A stretch of 64,000 nt of DNA from Mycobacteroides sp. LB1 (GTDB taxonomy: Bacteria > Actinomycetota > Actinomycetes > Mycobacteriales > Mycobacteriaceae): NCBI RefSeq assembly GCF_013449725.1, contig NZ_JACCFF010000002.1, positions 62,001 through 126,000 on the forward strand, in the 5' to 3' direction. A program made the translations under genes and the position numbers. Numbering within the stretch: position 1 is the first letter of the stretch; every line of letters starts with the position of its first letter. A model generated the notes under the pieces. The model saw only the letters and a program-made list of their open reading frames with translations, was not told the DNA's origin and did no database searches. Shown one piece after another: positions 30,463 through 43,677 of this stretch.

Positions 30463-30915
30463 ATGCGTCTTGAGCAGATGTACCAGGAAGTTATCCTGGA
30501 TCACTACAAGCACCCGCATCATCGCGGGCTGCGTGAGCCCTTCGCGGCCGAGGTGCACCACGTGAACCCCACCTGTGGTGACGAGGTGACGTTGCGAGTT
30601 ACCTTGGATGACAACCGTATTGCCGATGTGTCCTATGACGGGCAGGGCTGTTCCATCAGCCAGGCCGCCACCTCGGTGCTCACGGATCAGGTGATCGGGC
30701 TGACGGTGGATGAGGCACTCAAGACGGTGGCATCGTTCAACGAGATGATTTCCTCCCGCGGCACCATCGACGGTGACGAGGATGTCATCGGCGATGGCAT
30801 TGCTTTCGTCGGGGTTTCGCGGTACCCGGCTCGCGTTAAGTGTGCGCTCCTAGGATGGATGGCATTCAAGGACGCTCTTGTTCAGGCAACAGAACACCAA
30901 GAGGTGAAGCGATGA
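30463..30915 (+). CDS. sufU: SUF system sulfur-relay protein SufU
   Basis: 150 residues from the ATG at 30463 (MRLEQMYQEVILDHYKHP, the classic IscU/SufU N-terminus). Three Cys and Asp zinc ligands are visible: NPTCGDEV, GQGCSISQA and ARVKCALLGW. In Gram-positive bacteria SufU accepts the persulfide from SufS by zinc-ligand exchange. Ends in an ATGA overlap with sufT. Confidence 0.97.
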   Translation: MRLEQMYQEVILDHYKHPHHRGLREPFAAEVHHVNPTCGDEVTLRVTLDDNRIADVSYDGQGCSISQAATSVLTDQVIGLTVDEALKTVASFNEMISSRGTIDGDEDVIGDGIAFVGVSRYPARVKCALLGWMAFKDALVQATEHQEVKR

Positions 30916-31256
30916 CCGAAGTATCAGAAGACGTAAAGCTTCTCGAAGATCTCGAGGAGGCGATGCGTGATGTTGTCGACCCCGAGCTCGGCATCAACGT
31001 CGTCGATCTGGGGCTTGTCTACGGGCTCAGTGTCGACGAGGACGAGAGCGGCAAGGTAGCCACAATCGACATGACGCTTACCTCGGCGGCGTGCCCGCTC
31101 ACCGACGTCATCGAAGATCAGTCGCGCAACGCACTGGTCGGCGCCGGGCTGGTCAAGGAGATCAAGATCAACTGGGTCTGGGTGCCGCCGTGGGGCCCGG
31201 ACAAGATCACCGACGATGGTCGGGAGCAGCTCCGGGCCCTCGGCTTCACGGTCTAG
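30912..31256 (+). CDS. sufT: SufT/DUF59 family Fe-S assembly factor
   Basis: 114 residues from the ATG at 30912. AMRDVVDPELGINVVDLGLVYGL is the MIP18/DUF59 signature and TSAACPLTDVIEDQ holds the conserved Cys. Proteins of this family help cluster maturation or transfer to target proteins. Last gene of the suf operon; its stop is the CTAG shared with the lipoprotein gene on the opposite strand. Confidence 0.94.
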   Translation: MTEVSEDVKLLEDLEEAMRDVVDPELGINVVDLGLVYGLSVDEDESGKVATIDMTLTSAACPLTDVIEDQSRNALVGAGLVKEIKINWVWVPPWGPDKITDDGREQLRALGFTV

Positions 31257-32029
31257 CGCTCGTGGTGGCCTTCGTGGCCGCCAGGCCCACCGCATGAGCC
31301 GTCCTTGGCCGCACGAAGGGTGATCGTCGAGGCCTGAAGATTGCCCGATGCGTCATCGCCACCGTGCGCGGCAATGCACTTGCCCGCGGCGATGGCACTC
31401 TGGTCCGCCGGGGCACGCTTGGCGTAAGTGGTGTCGTTATTCACGGTCACAGTGGTCTGGGTGGCGGCCCCGCCATTCGGATCGGTGCTGCTTACCGTGA
31501 TCGTGTTCCCACTGACCGAGGTGACTGTCCCGTGAACGGCCTGATGCTCGGCGCGTTTACCGGATGTTGGGGTGGGGGAAGCGGACTCCTGTGGGTCCTT
31601 GGAGTGTGACCTCGTGCAATTACCGTCCGCGGCCGGCCAGATCATCACTCGCCGGGCCGTCGGCGGGTTCGAGTCCTGTTGTGACATGGCGGCAATACAG
31701 CTCCCGGCGGTGACGTCCGGCAACTGTGCGGCAGTGATCTCGGAGACCTTCGTCGACTGGCTGAAGCCGATAGCCGCGGTGCCGTCCTTCTTGGTCACCT
31801 GAATGGTGTTGCCCGACACCGAGGCGATAAGTCCCATGACGTGGTCCTTATCGTTGTGCTCACCCTGGTGCGCAGCCGCAGACGTGGTCGGGGCCGATGA
31901 GTTTGTGGAGGCGCCATTGGTCTCGGCAGGCGAGCCGCACGCGGCCACCGACAGCGCGGTCAGTCCGGCGAGTGCGAACAGGGCACCGCGGGCGAACCGT
32001 GGTTGGGCGAGTATCTGGGTTGGGGACAT
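31253..32029 (-). CDS. DUF5666-like lipoprotein (paralogue A)
   Basis: 258 residues. A signal peptide with lipobox VAAC (Cys near residue 31) suggests a cell-surface lipoprotein. Two similar modules follow: GLIASVSGNTIQVTKKDGTAAIGFSQSTKV-type near residue 65 and GTVTSVSGNTITVSSTDPNG near residue 165, typical of DUF5666 beta repeats, each followed by a Cys-containing segment. The ends are rich in His and Gly (GGHEGHHER). Paralogous with the next gene upstream. Function unknown; metal or small-molecule binding is possible. Confidence 0.8.
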   Translation of the reverse strand: MSPTQILAQPRFARGALFALAGLTALSVAACGSPAETNGASTNSSAPTTSAAAHQGEHNDKDHVMGLIASVSGNTIQVTKKDGTAAIGFSQSTKVSEITAAQLPDVTAGSCIAAMSQQDSNPPTARRVMIWPAADGNCTRSHSKDPQESASPTPTSGKRAEHQAVHGTVTSVSGNTITVSSTDPNGGAATQTTVTVNNDTTYAKRAPADQSAIAAGKCIAAHGGDDASGNLQASTITLRAAKDGSCGGPGGHEGHHER

Positions 32030-32170
32030 CGATGTTCTCCATGGTTGGCGAATGGGACACCTCAGCGTGCTTGTGCTGGCTGAGGTTGCGCTCCGGTGTA
32101 TGTGCGAAGTTGCTGTGTGTTGCGGATGTCAAGCTTCGAGACAATCCGTGGCACGAAGCCGTATCGGGAT

Positions 32171-32926
32171 CTACCGCGGGGGTGGTCCGCATCGCCCGTC
32201 GGTGGCGGGACCCAAATCGATCTTGGTGGCCTGAAGCACCCCGTTGGCGTCCTTCGTGCCGCGCGCGTCCGCGCATTTGCCGGTGATGATTGCGGTGGCC
32301 TCGGTGGGTTGCCGTTTGTCGTAGGCGGTGTCAGTAGTCACCGTGACATTGGTCTGGATCTCCGATGTCCCACTGGGATCGGTATTGGCGACCACGATGG
32401 TGCTGCCGTTGACTGAGGCGACCGCACCCTGGACGCTCGGGCCGCCGAATGGCGGTGGCCCCTCGGGACCACCGGGCGGCGGCCCCTGGGGTATGCCGGG
32501 AGGTGGTGCGCTCCCGGGCGGTGTGTCCACGGCACATTTGTCGTCCTCGGCCGCACTGATCAGCACCCGCTGCGCGGTGGCCTGGTCCGAAGCATCTGCG
32601 CCGGTCGTCGCCAGCATGCTGACGCAGCTGCCGACGACCACATCCGAAAGTTCCGCGGGTTGGATCTCGGTGAGCTTTGTCATGGTGTTGAAGTCGATAT
32701 CGGCGCTGCCGACGGGGTTGGTCACCTGGACGGTGTGACCCGACACCGAGGAGATCAGTCCGCCGGCTCTGTCTTGTCCACCCGCGTGCCGCGTGACGGT
32801 GGTCGAGGCGGGGCCCGGCGACGACTCGGTGGGCTTGTCCCCGGACCCGCCGCATGCCGTGCCGGCCAACACGACGGCTCCGGCGATCACTAGCAACGTG
32901 GGCCGTGGCCAGAGATTTGGTGACAT
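32171..32926 (-). CDS. DUF5666-like lipoprotein (paralogue B)
   Basis: 251 residues. Hydrophobic leader ending in AGTACGGSG suggests lipidation though the lipobox is not ideal. Modules GLISSVSGHTVQVTNPVGSA and GAVASVNGSTIVVANTDPSG match those of paralogue A, with the shared order of Cys-containing segments (GSCVSML, DDKCAV, GKCADARG, DGRCG). A Pro/Gly-rich linker (GIPQGPPPGGPEGPPPFGG) separates the modules. Tandem duplication with A is clear. Divergent from the OYE gene, with only 52 bp between. Confidence 0.8.
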   Translation of the reverse strand: MSPNLWPRPTLLVIAGAVVLAGTACGGSGDKPTESSPGPASTTVTRHAGGQDRAGGLISSVSGHTVQVTNPVGSADIDFNTMTKLTEIQPAELSDVVVGSCVSMLATTGADASDQATAQRVLISAAEDDKCAVDTPPGSAPPPGIPQGPPPGGPEGPPPFGGPSVQGAVASVNGSTIVVANTDPSGTSEIQTNVTVTTDTAYDKRQPTEATAIITGKCADARGTKDANGVLQATKIDLGPATDGRCGPPPR

Positions 32927-32978
32927 GGTTGACCACGTTATCCGGAATGGATACGGCTACGGCGTAGTTTGACATCTC

Positions 32979-34106
32979 GTGACCGACGCGAGCTTGGACG
33001 TATCGCCCCTCTTTGAACCATTCACCGTCAAATCGCTGACCGCCCCCAACCGGTTCGCGATGGCGCCGATGACGCGGTCGGCGTCGCCGGGTGGTGTGCC
33101 CGGCGACAATGTGGCCGCGTACTACCGGCGCCGAGCCGCCGGTGGCGTGGGGTTGATCATCACCGAGGGCGTCTTCATTCCGGATGATGCGGCGGGCGGT
33201 CAGTCCAGTGTTCCGCGGCTGATCGGCTCTGACTCGCTCGCCGGATGGTCTGCCGTCACCGATGCCGTGCACGACGAGGGATCGGTGATAGCCGCCCAGC
33301 TGTGGCACCAGGGCGTCGAGCGCGGTGTCGACCCCGAATTCAATCCTCAGGTCGAGTCGGTGAGTCCGTCCGGTCTGGCCGGGGACGCTTCTCCGACGGG
33401 CCGCGCGCTGCAGACCGGTGAGCTTGCCCCGCTTGCGGAGCGGTACGCGACGGCCGCCCGGAACGCCAAGGCCGCAGGATTCGACGCTGTCGAGTTGCAT
33501 GGCGCCCACGGTTATCTGCTCGACCAGTTCCTGTGGGAACGCACCAACGTGCGGGCCGACGGGTATGGCGGGTCGGCGGCCGACCGGCTGCGGTTCCCGG
33601 TCGAGGTGGTACGGGCGGTACGCGCCGCCGTCGGCACGGATTTCCCTATCCTGTACCGGTTTTCGCAATGGAAGCAGGCTGATTACACGGCCACGCTGGC
33701 GGACAGTCCGGCCGAACTGGAGCGTCTGCTCGCACCGCTGGTTGAGGCGGGCGTGGACGTCTTCCACCCGTCCACGCGTCGGCACTACGTGCCCGCGTTC
33801 CCTGACGTGGCCGGTGCCGATGGCGAGCTGAGTCTGGCGGGCTGGACTAAGCGTGTCACGGGGCTTCCGGCCATCGCCGTTGGCTCGGTGGGGTTGCAGA
33901 CCGAGTTCAAGCCCACCGAGATCCGGGATATCGAGCCTGCGACCGTCGAAGCCGTGCTGCGGCAATTCGCCAACAAGGAGTTCGACGTCATCGCGGTCGG
34001 CCGTGCCCTGCTGTCGGATCCCGAGTGGGTGAACAAGCTGCGGACCGGACGACATACCGAGTTCGTAGGATTCAATATCGGCAAGGCCCTGGCCTCGCTG
34101 TACTGA
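32979..34106 (+). CDS. Old yellow enzyme family NADH:flavin oxidoreductase
   Basis: 375 residues, GTG start. FMN-binding TIM barrel: APNRFAMAPMTRSASPGGVP at the start, ELHGAHGYLLDQFLWERTN in the middle (FMN and active site), and the C-terminal GRALLSDPEWVNKLRTG. Such enzymes reduce activated C=C bonds or nitro groups of electrophilic compounds. The 52-bp divergent spacer contains TTGACC 17 bp before TACGGC, a weak promoter for a short leader. Confidence 0.92.
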   Translation: MTDASLDVSPLFEPFTVKSLTAPNRFAMAPMTRSASPGGVPGDNVAAYYRRRAAGGVGLIITEGVFIPDDAAGGQSSVPRLIGSDSLAGWSAVTDAVHDEGSVIAAQLWHQGVERGVDPEFNPQVESVSPSGLAGDASPTGRALQTGELAPLAERYATAARNAKAAGFDAVELHGAHGYLLDQFLWERTNVRADGYGGSAADRLRFPVEVVRAVRAAVGTDFPILYRFSQWKQADYTATLADSPAELERLLAPLVEAGVDVFHPSTRRHYVPAFPDVAGADGELSLAGWTKRVTGLPAIAVGSVGLQTEFKPTEIRDIEPATVEAVLRQFANKEFDVIAVGRALLSDPEWVNKLRTGRHTEFVGFNIGKALASLY

Positions 34107-34149
34107 GAACCGACGGAACATCACGCATCCCGGCAACGTTGAGGACAGC

Positions 34150-34503
34150 ATGGCAATACGTGACATCACCGCTGACGCATTCAATGACCTAATCCACGAC
34201 AACGACATCGTGCTGGTCGACTTCTGGGCGTCGTGGTGTGGCCCGTGCCGCCAGTTCGGTCCCGTCTTCGAGGCCTCATCGGAGGAGAACCCCGATGTCG
34301 TCTACGCCAAGGTGGACACCGAGGCCGAGCAGGCATTGGCCTCAGCCGCCAATATCCGCTCGATTCCTACGCTGATGGCGTTCAAGAAGGGCGAGCTGGT
34401 GTTCAACCAGGCCGGCGCACTGCCCCCCGCGTCGTTGGCTGACCTGGTGCAGAAGGTCCGCGATCTCGACGTGGAGGTGGCACTGCGCGAGCAGGAGGCG
34501 TAG
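34150..34503 (+). CDS. trxA: Thioredoxin
   Basis: 117 residues. DFWASWCGPCRQF contains the CGPC redox site and SIPTLMAFKKGE the cis-Pro loop, giving a complete thioredoxin fold. It reduces protein disulfides in the cytoplasm. It sits between the OYE enzyme and echA12, at the trxA position of M. tuberculosis (Rv1470); no thioredoxin reductase gene follows here. Confidence 0.95.
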   Translation: MAIRDITADAFNDLIHDNDIVLVDFWASWCGPCRQFGPVFEASSEENPDVVYAKVDTEAEQALASAANIRSIPTLMAFKKGELVFNQAGALPPASLADLVQKVRDLDVEVALREQEA

Positions 34504-34577
34504 CTCCGTCCCTGTCCGGCCGCGACGGCATTGTCAAACGATTTGGTGCAGCTCGGCGGTGTCGGTTATATGGACGT

Positions 34578-35387
34578 ATGAGTTTCGTCCTGGTGGATCG
34601 TCCGCGTCCGGGTATTGCCCTGATCACCTTGAACCGGCCCGAGCGGATGAACGCCATGGCATTCGACGTGATGCTGCCGTTCAAGCAGATGCTGGTGGAT
34701 ATCAGCCACGACAACGATGTGCGTGCCGTCGTCATCACCGGGGCCGGTAACGGATTTTGCTCGGGTGCCGACCAAAAATCCGCCGGACCCATCCCACATA
34801 TCGCGGGGCTCACCCAGCCTACGGTCGCGCTGCGATCGATGGAGCTGCTTGACGAGGTCATCCTCACCGTGCGTCGCATGCATCAGCCGGTCATCGCGGC
34901 GGTGAACGGTGCGGCCATCGGCGGTGGGCTGTGCCTGGCGTTGGTCTGCGACATCCGGGTGGCATCCGAGTCCGCCTACTTCCGGGCCGCCGGTATCAAC
35001 AATGGACTGACCGCCAGCGAGCTGGGACTGAGCTATCTGCTGCCCCGTGCCATCGGTACGTCCCGGGCCGCGGACATCATGCTGACCGGCCGTGATGTAG
35101 GCGCCGAGGAGGCCGAAAGGATCGGCTTGGTATCCCGGGCGGTAGCGGACGATAAGCTGTTAGATGAGTGCTACGCGATCGGGGAACGCATTGCCGGGTT
35201 CTCCCGCCCAGGGATCGAGTTAACCAAGCGCACCATCTGGAGCGGAATGGACGCGGCTAGCCTGGAAAGCCATATGCATCAGGAAGGCTTGGGTCAGCTG
35301 TACGTCAGGCTGCTCACCGATAACTTCGAAGAAGCAACCGCCGCCCGGAAAGAAAAACGGCCGGCGGAGTTCCGCGATAAGCGCTAG
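34578..35387 (+). CDS. echA12: Enoyl-CoA hydratase/isomerase family protein
   Basis: 269 residues. Crotonase fold: GAGNGFCSGADQKSAG forms part of the oxyanion hole, AAVNGAAIGGGLCLALVCDIRVAS is the family signature with the second oxyanion glycine, and ELGLSYLLPRAIG carries the acidic residue region. Adds water to or isomerises enoyl-CoA in fatty acid breakdown. Place between trxA and the ABC-F gene equals Rv1472 (echA12). Confidence 0.9.
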   Translation: MSFVLVDRPRPGIALITLNRPERMNAMAFDVMLPFKQMLVDISHDNDVRAVVITGAGNGFCSGADQKSAGPIPHIAGLTQPTVALRSMELLDEVILTVRRMHQPVIAAVNGAAIGGGLCLALVCDIRVASESAYFRAAGINNGLTASELGLSYLLPRAIGTSRAADIMLTGRDVGAEEAERIGLVSRAVADDKLLDECYAIGERIAGFSRPGIELTKRTIWSGMDAASLESHMHQEGLGQLYVRLLTDNFEEATAARKEKRPAEFRDKR

Positions 35388-35405
35388 GCGCAAAGGGAGA
35401 ACGTA

Positions 35406-37037
<1,632 letters not shown>

Positions 37038-37082
37038 CCTTTTTCTCGCCCTGCTTCTGTCTCGCGCATCTGCGTGATCACA

Positions 37083-37100
37083 TTTGCGCTATGGTGCAAA
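37083..37100. promoter_or_regulatory. TTTGC-N8-GCAAA inverted repeat before the small HTH gene
   Basis: TTTGC (37083-37087) and GCAAA (37096-37100) are symmetrical around TATGGT, which could be a -10 element. The site lies about 55 bp before the start of the small DNA-binding protein and could be an autoregulatory operator. Confidence 0.4.
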
Positions 37101-37153
37101 CGGGTCGAGCCGCCCCATCGGGGCTGCGGTATGGAGTCGGGAGAGAGATCGCG

Positions 37154-37336
37154 ATGGCTAAAACACGCGACGAAGAGCGTGCCGAATTGAAGACGGCATA
37201 CGAGAAAGGCGCGAGCATCCGTGCGCTCGCTGCGGAGACCAGCCGATCGTATGGCTACGTCCATCGCGCTCTCGTGGAATCGGGCGCCACCCTGCGCGGG
37301 CGCGGCGGTCCGAATAGGCGGGGACGCAAGGCCTAG
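37154..37336 (+). CDS. Small helix-turn-helix protein (Rv1473A-like)
   Basis: 60 residues from the ATG at 37154 (GGGAGAGAG upstream). AELKTAYEKGASIRALAAETSRSYGYVHRALVESG is a compact HTH of the RsfA/resolvase type, followed by a basic tail GRGGPNRRGRKA suited to DNA binding. Position after the ABC-F gene matches Rv1473A. It probably acts as a small transcription regulator. Confidence 0.85.
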   Translation: MAKTRDEERAELKTAYEKGASIRALAAETSRSYGYVHRALVESGATLRGRGGPNRRGRKA

Positions 37337-37401
37337 GTAGTCCTCCGACACGCAGTGTGCCCGTTGAGCTTTCGGGCCACGAATATTGCTACCGTGATGC
37401 G

Positions 37402-38034
37402 ATGCAAGGACAACACGGTATCCGGCGCATCGGAGTGGTGACGATGGCGGTAGCGACGATTTCCGGCTGTGCTGGTCCGATGCACCTCAACGGCGATTCG
37501 GTATCGCCGGTGGCCACCACGACGGAGTTGCCACAGACCTCGACTCCCGCCCCCGAGACTTTCCGTGTGAAGGCATGCGAGACGGTGAGCGGCGGCGGAG
37601 GCAAGAATGTGGCCACGCTATTGCGCGACGTGCGCGTTGGTAAGCAGGACGACTACGACAGGGTGACCTTCGAGTTCGGGCCGGACGCGAAGACGAAGGT
37701 GCCGCTGGATCAGTTAGTGGTGCCCAAGTACTCGGTGGACAGCCCGGCGAGCGTCTCCGCGGGTCCGAAGGGGGATAACGTCATCGTCTCCGGGACCGCA
37801 TTGCTCGGGGTGCTTTTCGACGGTGCCTCCGCACACGAGGTCGACAAGCCCACCCGGTCATATCCGGGCCCTAGTGAAATCAAACCGAAGGATTTTGCGA
37901 TTCTGGCCGAGGCCGAGCAGGGAGAGGATTTCGAGGGACACGTGCGGTGGGCCCTCGGGTTGAACAAGCAACGCTGCCCCGAGGTGAGCACGCTGACCAA
38001 TCCACCGCGACTTGTGGTGGATCTGCCGCACTAA
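37402..38034 (+). CDS. Lipoprotein with AMIN-like domain (tandem paralogue 1)
   Basis: 210 residues from the ATG at 37402. Signal peptide with lipobox ISGC near residue 23, then a Thr/Pro-rich spacer. The globular part includes NVATLLRDVRVGKQDDYDRVTFEFG near residue 75 and ends in NPPRLVVDLPH. The pattern (RVTFEF... ending VVDLPH) is shared with the next gene and with AMIN-like domains of actinobacterial exported proteins, which may bind cell wall. Function unknown. Confidence 0.75.
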   Translation: MQGQHGIRRIGVVTMAVATISGCAGPMHLNGDSVSPVATTTELPQTSTPAPETFRVKACETVSGGGGKNVATLLRDVRVGKQDDYDRVTFEFGPDAKTKVPLDQLVVPKYSVDSPASVSAGPKGDNVIVSGTALLGVLFDGASAHEVDKPTRSYPGPSEIKPKDFAILAEAEQGEDFEGHVRWALGLNKQRCPEVSTLTNPPRLVVDLPH

Positions 38035-38139
38035 TTCGTTTGTGACTGCGCACCACAGGCCGGTGCGTTGTTATGCGCTGGGAACAATCCCTCTCCGAAT
38101 GCCAGCGGAGCGGCCTCCCGCGCCGTACATTCGCTAACC

Positions 38140-38682
38140 ATGACTCGATACCTGGTACCGGTTGTACTAGTAGTCGGCTCGCTCGTGGGCGCACCATATG
38201 CGACGGCCGCCCCGGCATGCCCGACGGTGACCGACGGCGGCGCCGAGAACTACGCCAATATCCTGCACGATGTGCGCATCGAAACCCTCGATGACCTCGA
38301 CAGAGTGACGTTCAGCTTCGGAGCGGACAGGCTGGCGCCGCCGGTGGGGCCGGTGACTTATTGGCAGGCTCCGCCATTCTCGGTCACACCGGTCGACGGG
38401 GGATATGCGGTGGCATTCCGCGGCGCGGCGGCGCACGACACCATCATGGGGACCGTCGACCGTCCCGAGAACCGGCAGGTGAAGTCATTTCCGGAGCCCA
38501 ATGACCTCGGAGCCCCTCCCGGCTCTCCGGTGGTCCGATCGGCTCGTCTCATTCAGGACGCGGACATCTTCAAAAACAAGAACGGTGTGATGGCGTGGAA
38601 GGTCGCGGCACAGGCGTCCAAATGCCCGGTGGTGTACATCGCTGACACGCCCGCACGGGCCGTCATCGACTTCCCGCACTAA
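38140..38682 (+). CDS. Exported AMIN-like protein (tandem paralogue 2)
   Basis: 180 residues from the ATG at 38140. A cleavable signal peptide (ending near ATAAPAC), no lipobox. NYANILHDVRIETLDDLDRVTFSFG and the final DTPARAVIDFPH align with paralogue 1. Two cysteines (PACPTV, SKCPVV) may be joined. Probable product of a tandem duplication in which one copy is lipidated and the other secreted. Ends in a 4-bp CTAA overlap with the convergent DinB gene. Confidence 0.75.
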   Translation: MTRYLVPVVLVVGSLVGAPYATAAPACPTVTDGGAENYANILHDVRIETLDDLDRVTFSFGADRLAPPVGPVTYWQAPPFSVTPVDGGYAVAFRGAAAHDTIMGTVDRPENRQVKSFPEPNDLGAPPGSPVVRSARLIQDADIFKNKNGVMAWKVAAQASKCPVVYIADTPARAVIDFPH

Positions 38683-39209
38683 TCCGCCGGCAGGCGGGAT
38701 ACATCGTGTAGGTGATGTACGGGATCGTGCATGAAGTAGAGGCCCAATGTCTCGACGGTGAATACCGAACCGTTGCTTCGCCGTCCGTGCCGCGATAGCG
38801 AGCTCTGAGGAACCTTGGCGAAGGCGGCCGCGATGGCCTCACCCGCGGCGGCGAGCTCGGCGGCGACTGTCGCGGGATTCTGGTCGGAGTAACGATCCTC
38901 AATGGCCGTCCGGTCCTGATCCCAGTTCTCGAACAGTGGATTGTCCTCATCCAGCATCAGCTGCAGACGCGTCAGGAAGATCCGAAACACGTCCCGCACG
39001 TGCGCCCCGTACTCCAGTGGCGACCACGTCCGCTCATCTGGGCGCTGTCGTACCTGCGGTCGGGCCAGCACGGGCTGCCATGCTGCGAGGTTTTCGCGCA
39101 CCATCTCCGCTATCCGGGCGAATGGTGTTGTGGCGGAATCAAATCCGCAGTCTGCACATGGGGTTTCCAGAACCCAGGTCCAGTCCTTGGTGTCAGGCGT
39201 GATCGGCAC
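38679..39209 (-). CDS. DinB family protein
   Basis: 176 residues from the GTG at 39209 (VPITPDTKDWTWVLE), overlapping the acnR stop by 17 bp. Four-helix bundle with metal-ligand histidines in YGAHVRDVFRIFLTRL and PVHHLHDVSRL, the DinB/DfsB-like pattern; such proteins may be thiol-dependent transferases in mycothiol-using bacteria. Substrate unknown. It is last in the acn-acnR operon. Confidence 0.85.
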   Translation of the reverse strand: MPITPDTKDWTWVLETPCADCGFDSATTPFARIAEMVRENLAAWQPVLARPQVRQRPDERTWSPLEYGAHVRDVFRIFLTRLQLMLDEDNPLFENWDQDRTAIEDRYSDQNPATVAAELAAAGEAIAAAFAKVPQSSLSRHGRRSNGSVFTVETLGLYFMHDPVHHLHDVSRLPAD

Positions 39210-39765
39210 GGCGCACCGAATCCTCGACGAGATCCAGCACACGGCTGAGGCTTTCAGTGGATTCGCCGGAAGCGAGGCGGGCCACCAGACCATCGAGCAC
39301 CAAATCCAGATAGCCGAGGATCACCTCGCTCGGCACATCCTCGCGCAACCGGCCTGCCTTCTTCTGGCGTTGTAACCGTGCCAGGGTGGCGGTATTGAGT
39401 TCTTCGGAGCGTTGGTTCCATCCCCGCCGGAACTCGGGATCGTTGCGTAGCTTGCGGGCAATCTCTAAACGGGTTGCCAGCCAATCGAATTGATCCGGGT
39501 CGGCCAGCATGTCGCGCATCACCTGTACCAGGCCCTCGCGGCTGGCGACGTTCGCCATCCGCTCGGCGTCCTCACGGGCCAGCGCGAAGAACAAGGTGTC
39601 CTTATCGCGGAAATGGTGGAAGATCGCACCCCGCGACATGCCGATGGTGTGCTCCAGGCGGCGCACGGTCGCGCCGTCGTACCCGTACTCGGCAAAACAG
39701 CGCCGCGCGCCATCGAGGATCTGGCGGCGACGAGCCGCGAGGTGATCCTCGCTAACGCGCGGCAC
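39193..39765 (-). CDS. acnR: TetR-family repressor AcnR
   Basis: 190 residues, GTG start 25 bases after acn. HTH: ATVRRLEHTIGMSRGAIFHHFRDKDTLFFALA near residues 32-63, strongly like AcnR of Corynebacterium glutamicum and Rv1474c, which represses aconitase and senses citrate and Mg2+. A matching operator lies upstream of acn (42723-42740). Also overlaps the DinB gene downstream. Confidence 0.9.
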   Translation of the reverse strand: MPRVSEDHLAARRRQILDGARRCFAEYGYDGATVRRLEHTIGMSRGAIFHHFRDKDTLFFALAREDAERMANVASREGLVQVMRDMLADPDQFDWLATRLEIARKLRNDPEFRRGWNQRSEELNTATLARLQRQKKAGRLREDVPSEVILGYLDLVLDGLVARLASGESTESLSRVLDLVEDSVRRADHA

Positions 39766-39790
39766 TGTCTGGCTCTCCTAGGTCCGGCTC

Positions 39791-42841
<3,051 letters not shown>

Positions 42842-42854
42842 TTAGATTGATCGC

Positions 42855-43412
42855 GTGACGCCGCAGCACCTGCCGACCTTCATCCCCGCCGAGCTGTGCC
42901 AGACGGTGGGGGTGTCAGTCCAGACCGCGGGGACGGACCCGCTGGGCTGGTCGGCCAAGTGCCTGGAGATGACGCGTGCGGATGTCAACGAGGATGGGGT
43001 CGCCGCCCCGTCGGCGGATGTCCCGGGATTGAAAGATGTCGTCGCGAAGGCGCACGCCAAGAACATCGACCTGAAGGTCATCGCGCTTCCGAACAACCCG
43101 GGTATCGACACCCCGCTGCGCGATATCGCCACCGAGATCGGCAAGGACCATCCCGACGCGACGATCCTCGTCATCAGTCCGTCTTTCGCGGGCACCTACA
43201 GCGCCACGTTCGACCGGGTGACGCTGGAAGCGGGGCAGGACGTCGCCAAGACCGGCAACCCCGTGCTGTCGGCCAACAACTTCGTGGACGAGGTCGGGCG
43301 CGACCACTTCTCGTGGACGGCGCTGACCATTGTGCTCGTTCTGCTTGTCGCAGCGGCCTGTGCCGGAATTACGTTCGTTCGCGGCCGGTTCGCGAATGAC
43401 TCGGTTAAGTAA
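42855..43412 (+). CDS. Membrane protein of the Rv1476 type
   Basis: 185 residues, GTG start. A soluble N-terminal domain of about 140 residues with alternating beta/alpha pattern (VAKAHAKNIDLKVIALPNNPGID; ATILVISPSFAGTYS) and one C-terminal membrane helix (TALTIVLVLLVAAACAGITFV) with a short basic tail inside. TPM-like layout; position between acn and ripA equals Rv1476. Possibly a partner of the Rip hydrolases, but that rests on location only. Confidence 0.8.
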   Translation: MTPQHLPTFIPAELCQTVGVSVQTAGTDPLGWSAKCLEMTRADVNEDGVAAPSADVPGLKDVVAKAHAKNIDLKVIALPNNPGIDTPLRDIATEIGKDHPDATILVISPSFAGTYSATFDRVTLEAGQDVAKTGNPVLSANNFVDEVGRDHFSWTALTIVLVLLVAAACAGITFVRGRFANDSVK

Positions 43413-43677
43413 CGATTTGCATACCATTCGCGCAGTCTGTTCCGTCGCGAAATAGCCGCGCGCACTATGGAACCCGGATGAACTGCCGGTTTTCAATTCA
43501 CATCAATTAACCGTCAGAAGACGTCTCATCAATTGCCCGTCAGTGGCCAATTAATTACACATCTGTAATTTGTGACTAAAGTTTCATTAGGGGCAAAAGT
43601 GACGTACGGTGCAAGAGGCGCCAATGTTGTTAGTGCGTCTTATGTGACAACTGGGAGCGCGTCGGGGAAGGGCCGCT
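43413..43677. promoter_or_regulatory. Upstream region of ripA with direct and inverted repeats
   Basis: 265 bp, AT-rich for this genome. Two imperfect direct repeats, TCACATCAATTAACCGTCAG (43498-43517) and TCTCATCAATTGCCCGTCAG (43524-43543), share 17 of 20 bases. A perfect 7-bp inverted repeat AATTACA/TGTAATT (43553-43570) follows. TGTGAC motifs (43571-43576, 43642-43647) resemble half-sites of MtrA, known to control ripA in mycobacteria. No riboswitch signature seen. Confidence 0.6.

Noticed and set aside
32331..34208. 625-codon minus-strand frame across the OYE and trxA genes
   Set aside because: Runs antisense through two genes with strong family motifs; its composition is Arg/Gly-rich as expected from a shadow frame.
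43413..43677. ydaO/c-di-AMP riboswitch before ripA
   Set aside because: This element is known before some actinobacterial wall hydrolase genes, but its conserved blocks are not present here.
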